This document shows, piece after piece, positions 6,084-6,660 of a stretch of DNA of 6,660 nucleotides. The position numbers were made by a program, and so were the translations under genes. This DNA comes from an uncultured Ruminococcus sp. (GTDB taxonomy: Bacteria > Bacillota > Clostridia > Oscillospirales > Acutalibacteraceae). Each line of letters opens with the position of its first letter. Position 1 is the first letter of the stretch. A model generated the notes under the pieces. The model worked only from the letters and a program-made list of their open reading frames with translations. It was not told the DNA's origin and ran no database searches. The DNA is taken from positions 1-6,660 of the forward strand of contig CACYDZ010000306.1 in assembly GCA_902773265.1 (NCBI GenBank), written 5' to 3'.

Positions 6084-6413
6084 ATGACATTTCAGGAAGC
6101 ATTCGATGAAATCAAAGATATTTTTATCCATTCAGATGTAAGCGATTATCGGGATTTTCTTGCCATACAGATTACAATGACAGGAGAAGGTGGCGGAACT
6201 TTTTATGTAAAATTCTGTGACGGCAAAGTAGAGGTAAGACCGTATGATTACAGAGAACATGATTTGATTTTCATTTGCGATACATATGATTTTCTCAAGA
6301 TAGCCAGAGGTGAAATGAGTGCTATGGCAGCCTATACCGTCGGTCGGCTGAAAATAGAGGGCGATATCGGCAGAGCATCTGTTATTCAGAAACTTGTCGG
6401 AAAACATTACTGA
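6084..6413 (+). CDS. Small SCP2-like (sterol carrier protein 2 domain) protein
   Basis: The 109-residue protein consists of little more than one SCP2-type lipid-binding fold (PF02036-like), with no signal peptide or membrane helix, so it is probably cytosolic. The supporting pattern is an N-terminal helix (about 1-15) and an alternating strand region, ITMTGEGGGTFYVKFCDGKVEVRP (split at about 30-53). DLIFICDTYDFLKIARGEMSA (60-80) matches the family's D-x-x-hydrophobic, F-x-x-h-x-x-G segment, and GRLKIEGDIG (87-96) matches the closing G-K-h-K-h-x-G-D/N motif. Bacterial members probably bind lipids or other hydrophobic ligands, but stand-alone Firmicutes copies have no settled role. The ATG at 6084 is well defined by GGAGGT (6071-6076) at 7 nt. 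The gene has its own promoter and terminator, so it is monocistronic, and it is divergent from the lipid-linked sugar genes. A functional link to them is only speculation. Confidence 0.85.
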   Translation: MTFQEAFDEIKDIFIHSDVSDYRDFLAIQITMTGEGGGTFYVKFCDGKVEVRPYDYREHDLIFICDTYDFLKIARGEMSAMAAYTVGRLKIEGDIGRASVIQKLVGKHY

Positions 6414-6427
6414 TTTAAAAATCATCA

Positions 6428-6461
6428 AGCCGTACAGAGAAAATTTCTGTACGGCTGTTTT
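6428..6461 (+). terminator. Intrinsic terminator of the SCP2-like gene
   Basis: AGCCGTACAGA (6428-6438) and TCTGTACGGCT (6446-6456) form an 11-bp perfect stem with a 7-nt loop, followed by GTTTT. It begins 15 bp after the stop codon. On the opposite strand the run after the stem is GATGATTTTTAAA, so it may also act weakly in the other direction. Confidence 0.9.
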
Positions 6462-6544
6462 GTCGGGGACACTCTCCCCAATGTCATTAACTGAAGAATA
6501 TCATCGTGACCTCCGGTGAGAAATCTTACTTTGAGGAATTATAT

Positions 6545-6568
6545 CAAAATTTGCTTACGCAAATTTTG
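6545..6568. repeat. Perfect 10-bp-stem hairpin beside the 3' repeat element
   Basis: CAAAATTTGC (6545-6554), loop TTAC, and GCAAATTTTG (6559-6568) form a perfect inverted repeat. It is followed at once by TTTGCGTTTTTA, which includes a T-run and so could back up the terminator at 6428. It lies 17 bp before copy B of the three-hairpin element and is absent from the equivalent place beside copy A, where the RND coding region begins. The stretch between the terminator and this hairpin (6462-6544) holds only a small GGGGA/TCCCC dyad (6465-6479), and I see no gene there. Confidence 0.7.
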
Positions 6569-6585
6569 TTTGCGTTTTTAGCCGA

Positions 6586-6660
6586 TTAAAGGGCTGCCGC
6601 CCTTTAAAATCCCGCTAAGGGGCTTTGCCCCTTAACCCCACAACTTTTTGAAAAAAGTTG
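6586..6660. repeat. Three-hairpin repeat element, copy B (inverted relative to copy A)
   Basis: H3 is at 6586-6607 (TTAAAGGGC, loop TGCC, GCCCTTTAA). H2 is at 6616-6634 (TAAGGGGC, loop TTT, GCCCCTTA). H1 is at 6641-6660 and is the exact reverse complement of the H1 at 10-29. Read along the SCP2 transcript, the order after the gene is H3, H2, H1, the same as after the RND gene. The spacers share AATCCC between H3 and H2 and an ACCC-containing spacer between H2 and H1. The H2 and H3 loops are exchanged relative to copy A. The window ends with H1, so anything further is not visible. Confidence 0.85.

Noticed and set aside
6132..6428. 98-codon minus-strand frame opposite the SCP2 gene
   Set aside because: The plus-strand gene has an ideal ribosome binding site, promoter, terminator and a family match. 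The opposite frame has none.
6425..6487. Short minus-strand frame beginning MTLGRVSP and running through the terminator
   Set aside because: It is only 20 codons, has no Shine-Dalgarno at a proper distance, and its second half is just the terminator stem read as protein.
6496..6525. GGAGGT followed by ATG on the minus strand, suggesting a tiny gene
   Set aside because: The frame stops after five codons (MIFFS); probably chance.

Overview
The window looks like a chromosomal segment from a low-GC Gram-positive anaerobe of the Clostridia, most likely a Ruminococcus-like Oscillospiraceae genome. I base this on GGAGG-type ribosome binding sites, AT-rich spacers, the protein families present, and dispersed GGGGCTTTGCCCC / GGGCTGCCGCCC palindromes of a kind I recall from such genomes. 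That placement is recollection and inference, not a search result.

Layout, left to right. Positions 10-84 hold a three-hairpin repeat immediately after the 3' end of the first gene. Positions 86-4120 (minus) encode an RND-superfamily efflux permease of 1344 residues, about 300 longer than AcrB; the excess is one coiled-coil insertion in the docking subdomain. Positions 4183-4665 (minus) encode a GtrA/GtcA-type small membrane protein. Positions 4689-5720 (minus) encode a GtrB/DPM1-like family-2 glycosyltransferase with two C-terminal membrane helices. A 363-bp AT-rich divergent spacer (5721-6083) carries promoters for both directions. Positions 6084-6413 (plus) encode a single-domain SCP2-like protein, followed by a clear intrinsic terminator, a further perfect hairpin, and a second three-hairpin repeat (6586-6660) inverted relative to the first.

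How the genes may work together. The glycosyltransferase and GtrA protein form a classic pair: the first charges undecaprenyl phosphate with a sugar on the cytoplasmic face, and the second is thought to help move the lipid-linked sugar outward for decoration of an envelope polymer. The polymer-modifying third enzyme is not in the window. The RND gene follows gtrA by 62 bp without a visible terminator or strong promoter, so the three minus-strand genes may be one envelope-related transcription unit starting from an extended -10 promoter near 5758-5766. The SCP2 protein is transcribed away from them.

I see no mobile element, CRISPR array, RNA gene or defence system. The most interesting points are the long coiled-coil insertion in the RND docking domain, DNA-level heptad duplications inside it, altered proton-relay residues, and the paired three-hairpin elements. 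Those elements sit in the same orientation relative to the gene they follow, yet have exchanged loops between two of their hairpins.
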